From: Cupriavidus basilensis OR16 | GTDB lineage: Bacteria > Pseudomonadota > Gammaproteobacteria > Burkholderiales > Burkholderiaceae | Direction of reading: 5' to 3' | Assembly: GCF_000243095.1 (NCBI RefSeq) | Contig: NZ_AHJE01000028.1 | Coordinates: 1-32,321, forward strand | Length of the DNA stretch: 32,321 nt | Shown: one piece after another, positions 31,747-32,321 of the stretch | Position numbering within the stretch: position 1 is the first letter of the stretch | Layout: every line of letters begins with the position of its first letter | Program-made: the position numbers and the translations under genes | The notes under the pieces: model-generated | The model's input: only the letters and a program-made list of their open reading frames with translations | Told to the model about the DNA's origin: nothing | The model's database searches: none

Positions 31747-32321
31747 ATCAGCGCGGCAATCTCCTGGCCAAGCCGCATGGCCGCGCCGCGCAGCAGGTCG
31801 TCCTGCGCGGCGGCGTAGCCAATCACCAGCGCCGGCGGCAGGCGCCGCTCGCGGCAAAACTCGCTCAAGCCCTGCAGTGCCAGGCTGGCATCCATGCCCG
31901 CCCGCACCACCTGGTGCTCGGCCACGCCGTCAGGCAGCCAGAGCACAAAATGAAACCCGGCGTGCTCCCCGCTCACGCGCAGGTGCTCGCCCAGCACCGA
32001 GCGCAACGCCGCCAGTACGATATCCCGGCGGCGCAGGTAGACGTTCCGGGAGATCCGCAGGTGGCGCGACAGCCCACCGGCGCGGAGAAAGGACGCCAGC
32101 GCCAGCTGCTCGACCAGGCTGTTGGAGCGCCCGGTGGTGGCGCGCAACTGGCACAGCGCGGGCCGCAACGCGTCCGGCATCACCACGTAGCCAATGCGCA
32201 GCGACGCATAGAGGCTCTTGTTGAAACTGCCGCAGTGGATCACGCGATCGCCATCATCCATTGCCTTGAGCGCGGGCAGCGGCGCGCGGCTGTAGTTGAA
32301 CTCGCTGTCGTAGTCGTCCTC
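31689..32321 (-). CDS. MocR/PdxR-type regulator, aminotransferase domain (5' end off window)
   Basis: The visible 210 residues are the C-terminal part of a GntR/MocR-family regulator with a PLP-dependent fold type I domain. At the right edge the frame reads EDDYDSEFNYSRAPLPAL, the conserved EDDYDSEFR motif, followed by VIHCGSFNKSLYASLRIGYVV, in which the Lys is the PLP-binding residue. HLRISRNVYLRRRDIVLAAL matches the conserved HxRxMRxxYxxRRD segment. The N-terminal winged helix lies outside the window. The frame is open through the edge, so the ATG at 32261 is internal. It is convergent with the RibBA-like gene and overlaps its end by 58 bases. MocR proteins often control vitamin B6 or amine metabolism; the target here is unknown. 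Confidence 0.87.
   Translation of the reverse strand, partial: EDDYDSEFNYSRAPLPALKAMDDGDRVIHCGSFNKSLYASLRIGYVVMPDALRPALCQLRATTGRSNSLVEQLALASFLRAGGLSRHLRISRNVYLRRRDIVLAALRSVLGEHLRVSGEHAGFHFVLWLPDGVAEHQVVRAGMDASLALQGLSEFCRERRLPPALVIGYAAAQDDLLRGAAMRLGQEIAALIQPGGTNPVTSSSKPAMLR

Overview
The window is high-GC DNA from a Gram-negative betaproteobacterium, most likely of the order Burkholderiales and close to Cupriavidus or Ralstonia. This rests on the gene content (a general porin ending in Phe, an orphan tripartite-tricarboxylate binding protein, MocR, AraC and LysR regulators) and on the close match of the catabolic genes to the steroid cluster of Comamonas testosteroni. No RNA genes, transposases or CRISPR arrays were seen.

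Layout. (1) 1-7216, minus strand: one tightly packed operon for steroid ring A opening and C/D-ring degradation. In transcription order it holds an extradiol dioxygenase (tesB/hsaC type), ipdA, ipdB, a crotonase-family protein, ipdC, an echA20-like hydrolase and a pair of acyl-CoA dehydrogenases, the last running off the left edge. (2) 7217-15500: an island unrelated to steroids. It has a porin, two paralogous cupins, a binding protein, an N-terminally short AraC protein, an MFS transporter, a LysR regulator, a flavin reductase and two tandem CDGSH iron-sulfur proteins. Three of its transcription units are preceded by the same dyad, GTTCC-N6-GGAAC, found nowhere else by eye, so the island looks like a single regulon. 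(3) 16009-26073, minus strand: the second steroid block. In transcription order it has a luciferase-like monooxygenase, hsaA, kstD (delta-1-dehydrogenase), hsaB, a tesI-like delta-4(5alpha)-dehydrogenase, a 3beta/17beta-HSD-like SDR, a kshB-like reductase and fadD3. (4) 26297-32321: an exported SurE-like protein, a small VOC protein, a LuxR/PAS regulator remnant, a truncated SDR, an HSL-type esterase, a RibBA-like protein and a partial MocR regulator.

How the genes fit together. The two steroid blocks cover ring A/B dehydrogenation (kstD, tesI-like), electron supply for 9alpha-hydroxylation (kshB-like), 3-HSA hydroxylation (hsaA/hsaB), meta-cleavage (tesB/hsaC), CoA activation of the C/D-ring remnant HIP (fadD3) and its dismantling (acyl-CoA dehydrogenases, echA20, ipdAB, ipdC). 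KshA, HsaD, the HsaEFG aldolase steps, IpdF and FadA6 are not in the window.

The most striking feature is genetic damage concentrated at 20-32 kb. kstD is frameshifted by a perfect 13-bp tandem duplication, the RibBA-like gene by a perfect 19-bp tandem duplication, and the tesI-like gene by an apparent one-base loss. The LuxR regulator is broken in several places, including loss of its recognition helix, and an SDR and an esterase meet at a deletion junction. The first steroid operon looks intact. Either the steroid pathway is being lost or silenced in this strain, partly by changes that could revert, or the assembly carries errors there. Read-level checking would separate these.
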